Made by a program: the position numbers and the translations under genes
Assembly: GCF_905475395.1 (NCBI RefSeq)
Contig: NC_058342.1
Coordinates: forward strand, 33,376,140-33,440,139
Direction: 5' to 3'
Source of the DNA: Chrysoperla carnea
Lineage: Eukaryota; Arthropoda; Insecta; Neuroptera; Chrysopidae
Length of the DNA stretch: 64,000 bases
The notes under the pieces: generated by a model
Database searches by the model: none
Told to the model about the DNA's origin: nothing
Seen by the model: only the letters and a program-made list of their open reading frames with translations
In this document: positions 34,393 through 45,300 of the stretch, piece after piece
Layout: each line of letters starts with the position of its first letter
Position numbering within the stretch: position 1 is the stretch's first letter

Positions 34393-34551
34393 AGAGCCTA
34401 AATGGCCGAGCGGTCTAAGGCGTTAGACTCTGACCGTTCGTCTATCTAGACTTAGGTTGCGGGTTCGAACCCAGGCAGCGGCAGTGTAAACAATTAAAAA
34501 AGTAAATATGTATGAAACGGAGGTTAAACCCCAATTATTATTATATAATCA
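34393..34551 (+). mobile_element. tRNA-headed SINE with internal deletion
   Basis: Head 'gagcctaaatggccgagcgg', B box 'gggttcgaaccc', 'aggcagcggcagtgtaaaca', then a jump straight to 'gaaacggaggttaaacccca' and an ATT tail. The central body ('gtgggtggcctctg') is missing. Confidence 0.75.
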
Positions 34552-34699
34552 AATACAATCGCTTGCAAAAAAAATTAAATTTGTCAAAATTATTAAATTA
34601 TTTAAAGAAAATCATAGGAGTTTCCTTTCGGAAAAACTAATTTTTTGTGTGTCATTGCAATGATAATCCAATAAAAAGATTTTCATTTTCAACAGTTTC

Positions 34700-35065
34700 T
34701 ATTTTTGGTCCATTTTGTTGAAAATTTACAGAATATTACTGTTTTGGACCAGTGGGGGTGAATTACCATAGGCCGAAGGGATTATATCCACATTCCAACT
34801 TCGAAATCGTAATAAATGACCCCAAAAAACCTTGAATACACTTTTTTGGTCTATTTTTTAAAAATTATTTACAGAATACCTGGAGCAATTTTTGGGAAAG
34901 TGGGGCAAATTACCCCAGAAAAGCGGGAGTAAATCGAAATTCTGACTTCGGAATAGTTATCAGTGAAGTCGAAAATCCTCGTGTATTCGTTATTGGCCCA
35001 TTTTGTTAAATATTTTCAAGAATCACCTCAGAAGTGGATTCTAATAATTGACCTTATTTGGCCCA
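34700..35065 (+). repeat. degenerate tandem repeat, about 145 bp
   Basis: 'ttggtccattttgttgaaaa', 'ttggtctattttttaaaaat' and 'ttggcccattttgttaaata' recur at about 34708, 34848 and 34993. Each is followed by 'ttacagaata' or a variant and then 'agtggggkraattacc'-like sequence. Confidence 0.4.
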
Positions 35066-36639
35066 TTGGAATGGCTAAACTTTCTAGCGATAACAAGTTA
35101 GATGTAGATTTTGGAAAAATAGGCCAGATAGGTCGAGGTACAAAAAATTCTTCATTTTACACTTTTTTCGTCTAAAATGGCTCGTCTAGATAACTTGTGT
35201 CTAAACTTGCCACGTTAAACAACATAACGGGATCAAGATAAAGAATTATTTAAACTAAATATAATTAAAAAAATTTTCCCGAAAATTTTCATTTATAAGT
35301 AATTCAAAGTATTTCATTTACTAATTAGTTGAAAAACTAGTTTTTCATGATTTCAGTAACTTGACCTTTAAAACTGAATAAATTAAAACAATTCTAAGCA
35401 AAAAAAAATGTTATTTTTATAAAAGTATTTCGATTTTTTGATGATTTATGCAAATTTCAAAAAGCAAGGACCTCATTTACAAAAGAAAAACGTATTTAAT
35501 TTCCTCATACAAAAAAATAAAATTACCATAAATTAAAATAATTACAAAATATGACCTATTTCTTTTCTTATTGTAACAGAAAATTTTTTTTTCGTAAAGA
35601 TCTGACCCCGATTTAACAAAAAAAAAAAAAACTTACCGCACAAAAAAATTTGATAACTGGAAAAACTAGGTAAAAAATTATACAATACAAATTCTTTTTA
35701 GGAGGCCAATTTATGCTGACCCTAATATACAAAAGCGAAATTACCATTTAAAAAACTCATGAAACAGTGCGTCATGAATAAATTTTTATGGCCGTGCAAA
35801 ATTCTTTAGACTTAACGCCAATAAAACGAATCAGACTGATAAAACAAATTTTACAATATTTACATTTATTTGAAAAAACATTGACCTTGAAGTAATTTTA
35901 CCGAAATTTTTTAACCGATTTGGATTTACTTTCTAAGGTTATGTCAATAGGAGTTTTTTTTTTAAAATTTTTTAATTTAGAGCTAGGAATGATTAAACAA
36001 ATTTTCTAGTACCTTGTTAGTAGGTAAAAAAATTGATATCTTGGTTGAATTTCCAAACTTGGAGCACAAGTAGAACACACTAGTTTTTTTTAAACACAAA
36101 TCTTCAACTTGAATGTTCTTGTATTTTGTGGATCGATGAATTATTTTTAATTAAAAACTATAAAACTTAAAAAATAAATTTTTAAAATAAAAAAATTAAG
36201 CTTAAATTATTAATAAAGCTAAAGCTATTTGATTAAGTTAGTTAGCAAGACACCCAACAAGTTACAAGTTTCATTAAGTCTACTTTTATTTCTATTCAAA
36301 ATAGTTTCATTTGAATACATTTGATGTGTGTTAGACAGAGTTGAAGATATTCCAAAGTAGAAAAGTATGTGAGAACCACGTTTATGACCTGTCACCGTGC
36401 ACTCACACATAATACCATCTAGCGGACATTTTATGAACTCTTTCAGTTATTTTGTTTTAATGGAGCTACTTTTTAAAATTTCTATTTTTTGTTAAAAAGT
36501 CCTGAAAATTATTTATCCACGGATAACTTATATAATCTTTTTATAGGGATAACGTATGAATTCTTCCTTGTCGAATTATATTTTTAGTAGAAAATAAACA
36601 AAAATTTAATCAGCCCATCCCTGATAATTAACAATTTTA
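35066..36639. other. AT-rich non-coding stretch
   Basis: No gene, no clear repeats. A 61-codon minus-strand frame at 36225-36410 has no motif. Confidence 0.4.
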
Positions 36640-37020
36640 TACCCTGATTTATACCCTATGAAACATATCAAAGTATACTAATTATATTCCCAAGTTTGTA
36701 ATGCTTAGAAATATTGATGACACGAACAAAATTTTGGTGTAACTGTTCATTAAATCACCTAATTCAAAAACTCAAAAACGAAAAGAAATATCGACCTGAA
36801 ATTTTTATAGTGTGCTTAGGACGTAAAAAGCTTCGTCGAGTTCGTAAATGGGCAACATAAGTCAATTGGGTCTTGGGTTCATGGAACCCATCTTGTAAGC
36901 CGTTAGAGATAGAACAAAAGTTTGAATATAAAAAATGTTCCTTATCACAAAATAAACAACTTTTGTTTGGAACATTTCTTCGTAAACATCATTCTTTTTC
37001 TGTGAGGGAGAAAATTAGAG
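36640..37020 (-). repeat. dispersed repeat family B, 5'-truncated
   Basis: Inverted copy beginning (on plus) at 'tataccctatgaaacatatc' and running through 'gtaatgcttagaaatattga', 'acgaaaagaaatatc' and 'tgtaagccgttagagataga' to 'gtaaacatcattc'. The 'cagacagac' tract has been lost. Confidence 0.65.
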
Positions 37021-37445
37021 CTAAATTTTGAATTTCTTGATATATTTTTAAGCTTGGACAACATGAAGGGTAGTTTTGATAATTTTTAAGAGGTCTGTTT
37101 GATCTAAATAATTGAAATATTTCTTTTTAAGTAAAATTAAATAAATTACTTGAGTAAGCTCCCCTCTATTTCTATTGTAATGTTTAAATATAATTCAGAT
37201 TTAATGTGAAAGCCGCTAATTGTTTACATTTTCAATTTATTATTGATTTGTCATCAAATTCTTATAAAATTTCTTTAACTTTCACTAAATATTTGTTCAT
37301 GAATCTATAAACTTAGATCATATTATTTACATTTATGTAATACATGTTGCCTATGTACAAAATAAAAGTTAATTTATTGTTGTCTAGTAGAATGGACCAG
37401 CAACAATACCTGCACAATACCTTTAAAGTTTACCAAATAAGCGTA

Positions 37446-37525
37446 GATTAAAATAATGGTGTGGATGGCCTCTGTTGTAGACGTGGTCTGAAAAACGAGG
37501 GTTAAACTCCATTATTAATATTACT
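37446..37525 (+). mobile_element. 3' fragment of the SINE
   Basis: 'aataatggtgtggatggcct', 'ctgttgtaga', then 'gagggttaaactccattatt'. This is the body and tail of the SINE without its tRNA head. Confidence 0.6.
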
Positions 37526-37819
37526 GATTAGAGATTGCTAACTAAAGTGAACGGAAGTCATGTCAATGGCTCCCTGATTAATAAAAAGGAATTTGTTATT
37601 TTTTGATTAAATTTAGAGAGCCTCTTCAGTGACCATAATGGTGGCCAAAAGAAGAAGCTCTGATACAAAAATTATGGTGAATATGTGAAATTTGTAACAA
37701 AAAATCTTCGATCTTATACATGAATACAACATACTTCAAGCGAGAGTTGGGTTGCGTTGGTTGGGATGGAGGTTAGCGGGCCATGCTCGAGCATCGGGTC
37801 TCGAAGAAATGGTTCGGAT

Positions 37820-38460
37820 CACCTAGCCAAATAGACCCTTGTACTCTATCCCCGCTACACTTTTCAGTGGCTATTATAACCAACTGATGTACTGAAACCC
37901 AGGATTTGCCTAGCGCTGAGTTTCCTAATTTCTTCTGGTTCGACTATGACCGGACCAAACCATTTCCTTCGCTGCAGTATGAGCGCCGGGCAGTAACAGA
38001 GAAAGTGGATCGATGTTTCTTCTGAATTTTTTCCGCAACTGTCACACGTGGGAGATTGTCTTTTTCCAATCTGATGTTGGAACTTGTTCAGGTTATCATG
38101 CCCTGTGAGTAACTCTACGATGACTCTAATATCAGCTCTGTTTAGTTTCAAGATCTCCTCGGCTCTGTTACCGAGCGAGTTTCCTTCACCCAACAGGCTT
38201 TTGGCGATTCGCCCTTCCTCGTAGCTGGTCCATGCCTTTAATTGTTGGTTTTTCAGATTATCTCCTAATCTGTTAAGACCTTCTTGGTATGGCATCCTCG
38301 CAAGCTTTTCTTGAGTGGGAGCCATGGTGGTTCCCAGTTTGGCCAACTTGTCTGCTCTCTCATTACCGTTCCAGAGTGTCCGGGGAGCCAACCTTCCATA
38401 GATACATTTTTTTAAAACGTTATTTTCGCATTCCTGGCACATCAAAACGTCCGGATCATT
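37820..38460 (-). mobile_element. LINE remnant encoding RNase H end and C-terminal Cys/His motif
   Basis: An intact minus-strand frame of 193 codons (38445-37864). It begins inside an RNase H domain: LWNGNERADKLAKLG is the usual G-N-E-x-A-D block. A linker and helix-rich part follow, then LLTGHDNLNKFQHQIG and a C-x2-C-x(n)-H-x4-C motif (TCDSCGKNSEETSIHFLCYC), the standard C-terminal finger of Jockey/I/R1-like LINE ORF2. A 3'UTR-like stretch follows to about 37800. The 5' part, with endonuclease and reverse transcriptase, is absent. It shows fewer breaks than the other LINE scraps, so it is the youngest of them. Confidence 0.8.
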
Positions 38461-38924
38461 AAATTATATTTTTTCGATATTCAGGGTGTGAATCAAAAAG
38501 ATATTTTGATAAAATTATGTTGATCTTAAGCTGTTAGACTAAAGATTATATAACATAATAGTATCATAAGACACTTGGTATGCTCTGAACAGTTGAGAAA
38601 TGGTTTCTTAAAAAAAATAAAAACATTCACTAAAAAATTGTATCGTAAATAAAAGGGCGGGGGCAATCTCATGACCCCGGATCTGACATGCTCTTATTAG
38701 GTAAAGTTAGCAAAACATTTTAATACCTAACCAGCTCTAAATAAAATCAACAAAGAACTTTTTACAAGACTAGCCAATTAAATTTACTATTTTTCTCAAA
38801 GATTTATCGACTTATAGTTCGAATATGTAAAAAATTTTCATTGATTTTCACGTAAAAGTACACGGAATTTCGCAAATATTGTATATTTACAATGAGTTTC
38901 AGAGAGATTGGCGTACTTAGTAAA

Positions 38925-39170
38925 AAAACCCCCGTGTTACAAGTTTGAAATCATTTTCATCACTATTAACCGAATTGTGAATTTAATATTAACTGTCAAT
39001 TATGCTAATTGCATATTTTTAATTTCTTATAAATCAGACTAGATTACGAAATTCCCGAATCGAATGCCGAAAACCCCATTCAAATCGGACTTACTGGTCA
39101 AATTTTTCGAACTTTGGTCATTTTTTGTGCTTCAGATTCTTCGTCTATGAGGGCTGACGGGTTAAATAAA
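38925..39170 (+). repeat. dispersed repeat family H, partial
   Basis: Matches 44390-44615 in the same orientation and 46375-46560 inverted: 'gcatatttttaatttcttat', 'aatcagactag', 'atcattttttgtgcttc'-like. It lacks the hairpin-rich half. Confidence 0.6.
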
Positions 39171-39974
39171 AATGACATAATCAAAATATTGATATCTCAT
39201 ACCGTTCTACTTTTATTTCAATTTAAAAAAAGTATAAATCCAATTGAATTAGTGATGATGATCTTATATTAATTTTAAATGAATTTCGAATAAAAATAAT
39301 GGAATTAATTGGATCAAATATAAATTGTTAATAATTTAGGTGGTGAGAATGACGGACGGACGTATGATATGACGTAGATACCATGTTTACAATAAATTGT
39401 CAAAATTATGTTGACATGAACATATCAATTATAAATATTTGTGTGGATTAACGATTAATTAGTTTTTGTAATTGAAGATATTAAATTGTAATTGGATATA
39501 TTGGCAAATATTAAGCTTTTTATATCAATAATAAAAAAATTTAAACAATAAAAGACATTTTTTGTGCTTCATTTCTTCGTCTACAAAATAAAACGCATTT
39601 TGAGTCAGATTTCATATAAAATAAGAAAAACACTATTTCCGAAGCGCCGCTACGTAAAAGGCTATTTTCCCGTAGTTAGTACTCGACGAGCGTCGAATGT
39701 TTTAAGACAGCCCTGCTGAGCTTATTAATTTATTAAACAAAAATAGTATATTCTCACCTTAGTATTAAGTCTATTAATAGATAAGATGCCTTACAGTTTT
39801 TGAAGGACGCTAAGTAATATTTTTAAAGCAGAAACAATCACTTAATACCCGGAAGTTATAATAAATTTTTATATTATACTGAATTATTATATTTATTATA
39901 TTTATTATCCTATAAAAATTGGGAAAATCCTAGTTTTTCGTATCTTTACGATACGATTTATTAATCTTTTAAGG
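39171..39974. other. AT-rich non-coding stretch
   Basis: No gene or clear repeat. 'ttttttgtgcttc' followed by 'cttcgtct' occurs twice (39123 and 39558). Confidence 0.4.
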
Positions 39975-40540
39975 ACTCTTTTTAAGGAGATATGCAAGGG
40001 TTGAATAATGCTAGGGATTTTAATTAAACTTTATAAATACATTTTTTTTACTAACAAAGTTTCCAAAAATCACAAACAATTCCTAGGTCCTCGGGCTTTG
40101 TAATTTTTATTTTATCGTACAAAGTTGACTGAAAAAATGATGATCATATAGGTTATCCTTTTCAATTGGATATTTCTATATCAAAAAATCTAGAGAGTGT
40201 GATAAAAAACTATCTAAAATATTTAAACAATCTTGTAGTTTATAATAATACCATCAAAATATAAGATTGTCGATGATATCAAAACAAAATTTTAATTTAA
40301 TTAGGAGTTCATCGAAGATCCATCATTTGATGAACAGAGACGACTATAGTTAGAATATTGATGATTGAAGAGCGATATCTATATTATCAAATTTATAAGC
40401 ATCACTTGCACACAATATATATTATATTTTTGTAGTTGCGTGGTATTGTAAAGCTAAAAATAACTACAAAGCATGTATTTAGTTTATATGTATATACCGT
40501 GCAATAAACCAAAACTTTTTTTACAATACTGTAAGTTTAC
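39975..40540 (+). repeat. dispersed repeat family C, copy 2
   Basis: Begins 'ctctttttaaggagatatgc', then 'taatgctagggattttaatt', and ends 'tttacaatactgtaagttta'. The 70-codon frame seen in copies 1 and 3 is broken early here by a base loss and a stop. Confidence 0.65.
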
Positions 40541-41024
40541 AATCACCTTAAATACTGCATTAAAAATTGGTATTTTTTGTTTTATATTTATAAACATTTT
40601 TGAAAAATTTACCCAAAAATGGAAAATTTCAGTTTTATTTGAGCGTATTTTCAAGATATGACGGCGTTTAGTTCATTGAATTTCAAATTTGAGCCTTGTA
40701 AGACAAATAACTCGAGAATCAATTTGAACCAGTAGCATTTTTTTGGCCAAAGTTTTCATGAAAATAAGATTTTTTAATAACTATATAAAATGAATCTTTA
40801 GAAGATGCAGTTCCATTACACTTTAATCTTTAAGCAAATTCGACAATTAAAGGTAAATTTATTTCCAGCAACAATGAACAACCGTGAAGTGTTCTTGCGC
40901 TAAAAACAAAGATAAGTCATATTGCACATGTTATGACTTAAAAGTTAAGTGAACAAAACTTTGACTTAGGGTTGCCCACAAAACTTTATTATAACTTACA
41001 GTATTTTATTTTTAAACCACGTAT
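40541..41024. other. AT-rich non-coding stretch
   Basis: Nothing recognisable. Confidence 0.4.
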
Positions 41025-41552
41025 ATATGTAATGTTTATCAAAGTATACTAAATTTAGTCCCAAGTGTGAAACGCTTAAAAATATTGATACTATGAACAA
41101 AATTTTGGTATAGGTGTTCATAAAATCACGTAATTAGTCCATTTTCGGTTGTCTGTCTGTGTGTTTGTCAAAAAATATATCAAGTTGAGATTTTTACAGT
41201 GTGTCAAGAAAGTAAAAAGTGGGGTCGAGTTCGTAAATGAGCGACATAGGTCAATGGGGTCTTGAGTCCGTAGGACCCAACTTGTAAACCGTTAGAGATC
41301 GGATAAAAATTTAAGAAAGAACTATTACCTTATAAACAAATAAACAAGTTTTGTTTGAAACATTTTTTCGAAAACATCACTGGGCGCAAATTAGGTTCGA
41401 ACATTGTATAGTATGTATTATATGGGAATATCAGTCACATGTATGTATTCTTTACTTACATAACGTGAAAAAACAAACGATTGCGTAATCAACACTGTTT
41501 ATACATGGTATTTCGAAAATTTACTCAGTCAATTGTTTGTTTTTACTTGTTT
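41025..41552 (-). repeat. dispersed repeat family B, near full length
   Basis: Inverted copy from 'gtttatcaaagtatactaaa' to 'ctcagtcaattgtttgtttt', then 'tacttgttt'. Contains 'gtctgtctgtgtgtttgtc' and 'catgtatgtattc'. Confidence 0.7.
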
Positions 41553-42323
41553 TATCAATATTATCGCTTTTTCTATTATCTCTTCACAGAGCTTGTCTCG
41601 AATTTTAGCTAGTTTAGTCGCTAATGATTCAAAATCATATCTAACATATTATTCAATCCGACAAATCAAGAAAAGAGATAATTTATGTAACCACACAGCG
41701 TAGATGCCATAAGAAAGTGCTGACAGGCAAAGGTCGAATAAGCCCTGCTAGAAGAAAAGACGTGCCATTTCTATTAAGAATATAAAAGACTAAATTTAAA
41801 ATATTTATAATAAAAATAAAAATTATTCAGCAATTTTTTAGCGCCCTTTGTGAGTAGCGCCCAGGGCATGATCCACTTGCCCGGGACATGAGTGTGAGGC
41901 AATTAAAGAAAAATTTCTGTCTTCCAAAAAAACAATTTGACAACCCTACTCTGACTTGAAGTAGGTAATTTGAATTGTGGGATCTTAGGCAACCATAACT
42001 TCACTTAAATCACCAACTGATAGTCTAAATACAATACTCAAGCGTGTAACACATTCACTAAAGCAATATTTAAGTATATGCACTAAGTATTGTTGAAGAA
42101 GTTACTCAAGCAAGTATGAGAATCGTTCGTAACAATTGGAACAAAGTCGCGCGATGTGATTAAACACATAATTTTATTGAAAAATCGTTACTAATACATA
42201 AAAAAAAATGCGATTTTTTATCGTGTCACGATTGTGTAATTAAACCAAAAAGAAAAGGGACAGTGATTTTACTTAAAAAAATAATAATAAAGTGTTATCA
42301 TGGTGTTTTAAAACGATTATATA
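41553..42323 (+). other. upstream region / 5'UTR of tango
   Basis: This region probably contains the 5'UTR and promoter of the plus-strand tango gene. An in-frame TAA at 42309-42311 precedes the chosen ATG and fixes the start. No convincing TATA box or upstream splice acceptor was found. Confidence 0.4.
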
Positions 42324-45300
42324 ATGGATTATTCAGTGTATCATGTGTATGCAAGTGCTGTTGGGGCAGCAACAAGTGCTACAAGTGGTGCACCACCCCA
42401 TTATGTACCCCAACCACCGGGTGTGGGGGTACCTGGTGCAGGGGGTTATTTATCAACACCGTCACCGGTAAACGCACATCATCATAATCATCATTTACAC
42501 CATCAGACTCCCTCACACACGGCTCATCATTTAAGTACCCCCATTGGTGTGCCATCACCCCATTTAATAGGGGTGCCGTCACAGGTGGATACGTTACAAG
42601 ATAATGTGAGTCAGACCAGTGGCGGTGGTTTGATACAAGTTCTTCCAACACATTTTACTAAACGAAAAAGGTATTTTTTATTTTGAGCACACTTTTATTA
42701 GGCTAAGGTTGATCGGATATTAGGGCAATGTCTAGATAAAAATCTGAATTCTAACCAATTCGAGCCAATTTCTATTCCTATAAATTTTATATGATTCCCT
42801 ATAAATGATTGTTTGTTTGTTACGCTTTCACGCAACAATATAGCTTACAGAATAACACATGAGCTATAATTTATAAAGATTATATATAAAAAAAAAATTA
42901 AATTTATTCTGACATTTTACTCCTCCATCTATGATCATCATTTTGAACCATATAAATTAAAGATTTCTGTAAAAATTTATAATAGTAAATGTAAAACAAT
43001 TCATAGCCATCTATTCTGATATACACAATAAATTATGACTAATTAACACTTACAAAAAATTGAAAACTGTGCGTAAAACAATCCCTTCAATAGTTATGGA
43101 AGGGGGATAAGTGAGATCACGAGAAGTGGAAGCTATAAAGCGATGGTTTTTTTTACTTTTTTTAAGCCCAATGAAGCGGGCTTAAAAGTAAAAAATCCAA
43201 GTACTTAAAATATTTAATTTCTGTTTAAAAGAAGTGAAAACAAACAATTGACTGAGTTAATTGTTAAAACACCATGTATAGACAGTGTTTGTTTTTTTAT
43301 TCCACTTAAGTAAAGAAAGATATGCACTCTTAGATATCCACACACACATCACTGATATTCCCATATAATACAAACTATAAAATTTCCACCTAATTTGCGC
43401 CCTTGCGGATAAGCATTGATGTTTAAGCTAAAATGTTTCAAACAAAAGTTGTTTATTTTTTTATAAGGAACATTTTTTATACTAAATATTTTGTTCTATC
43501 TCTAACGGTTTACAAGCTATGGAGGATTTATATTGATCTCGGGAATCGGAAAAAACTACACGATATCTGGAGTCGATAACGATAAACTCATAGAGAAGTG
43601 TCAATCGTACGTCTCTCTTTATATAACAAATGCTTTTGATTTATCGAACCTCTTAAGTGGTATACCTAATTAAGTGTCCAAATAACTTCTATGTTATGTA
43701 ATAAATATGACTTAATTAATTGATATAATTTTTTTTGAATAAAAATGATTATTAAGTATTTAAAAAAAAAAACTCTAATTGAACCTAAATATTTTTAGAG
43801 AAAGTTTAATGGTACTTAAGTATAATATTTATTGTTTCAAATAAATATATATAATTCAATAAAAATGATAATGTTACCCTTCAATGCGCATGACGGACGT
43901 ATTTATAATTCAATTCAATAAACAATTAGCTAAAAAATTAATTTAAAAAAAAAAATGAGACTAAAATACCCGTTGAAAAATTAATGGTATTTCTAGGTCT
44001 ATTAGGTAAAGGCAATTGGAGATGAATCCAGTAGATCCCAGCTCGATTCAAAAATCATTGAATTGGTCCTAGAGTTGTTATGTTTTATAATCTGAATATA
44101 ATCGCTGAACACGAATATCATGACAGAATTGGTCTCAGGGAACCTGGTACAGCGATATCCTCATCGCTTCCTGGAGTTTCCGAGTAATTCGTCATATAAT
44201 CAGTCCAAACTGGTTACTCGAGGATTTTGGGGGTAGCTGAGAATAATTCTGTCACCATATTCGCTGAACAAGAATATCGTGAAGGAAAGTGGTCTCGAAA
44301 ACTCCAGGAGGCGACGGTGATACCGTTGCACCAGGTACCTCTGAGACCAATTTCGTCACGATATTCTTGTTCAGCGATCCCGGAAATCCCGCGTAACAAG
44401 TTTAAAATCATTTTACCTATTAAGCGAATTGTGAATTTAATTATAAAATGCATATTAATTATGCAAATTGCATATTTTTAATTTCTTATAAATCAGACTA
44501 GGTTACAAAATTTCCTGACGCTCAAACGAATCGAATGCCGTAAATCGTATTCAAGTAAGCCGGATTACTGCTCAAATTTTTCGAACCTTGATCATTTTTT
44601 GTGCTTCGTTTCTCCGCCAATTTCTATAGTTTCAAATACGCCTGAGAAAATTTATTTTGATTCGAATTTCGATGTTTGATTTTTGGAAATACTGAACCCT
44701 AAATATGTATAATTATTTACAAATAACATTTAACAAATAGAACACCAAAAAAAGTTGTTTAATAGAGGCGTCGCCCGCCTTCAAGTCACGAGTCCACGAA
44801 TTATTCAATGTAGAAAGACTGACGACCCAGGTGATATACCTTTTACAATGTAATCCGCTTTCATTTTAATTTCGTTTCTTCGCTTCTTTTTTTTTTTTTT
44901 TTTTTTATGTAACCTTTACACAAAAAAATGGTGCTGATTACGTAACGTGTTCATTTTTATTAATTTTTTTTCGTTTTGAAGGTGTATTTAAAAATTTTAT
45001 CAAATACTAATAAATCATTAAACGAGCAGTTATTTTATTAAAAATTGTTGACCGCGGCAAAGTGGAGTTTTTAAAAAAATTTTAAAAATTGGGTTTAATT
45101 GGCAATTGGGCGAGTAGTTTTTGAGAAAAAACGATATTTTGTATCGATTTTTGATGTTATCTCGAAAACTGTTCGTTTAATGGTTACATGTACCCAATTT
45201 TTGTAATTTTTGGGTCGAAATTATCTTATAAGCAAAGTTTTATCAAATTTGAAAATACAAAATTTACTGTTTACATCATCTTAATTCTATATACTTCCAT

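Noticed and set aside
42263-42651. Overlapping frames on both strands of tango exon 1
   Set aside because: The frame from 42324 leads with correct phase into exon 2 (DKERFA); the others do not.
44880-44905. Poly-T run as a terminator or retrocopy tail
   Set aside because: No transcript unit or retrocopy adjoins it; such runs are common throughout this AT-rich window.
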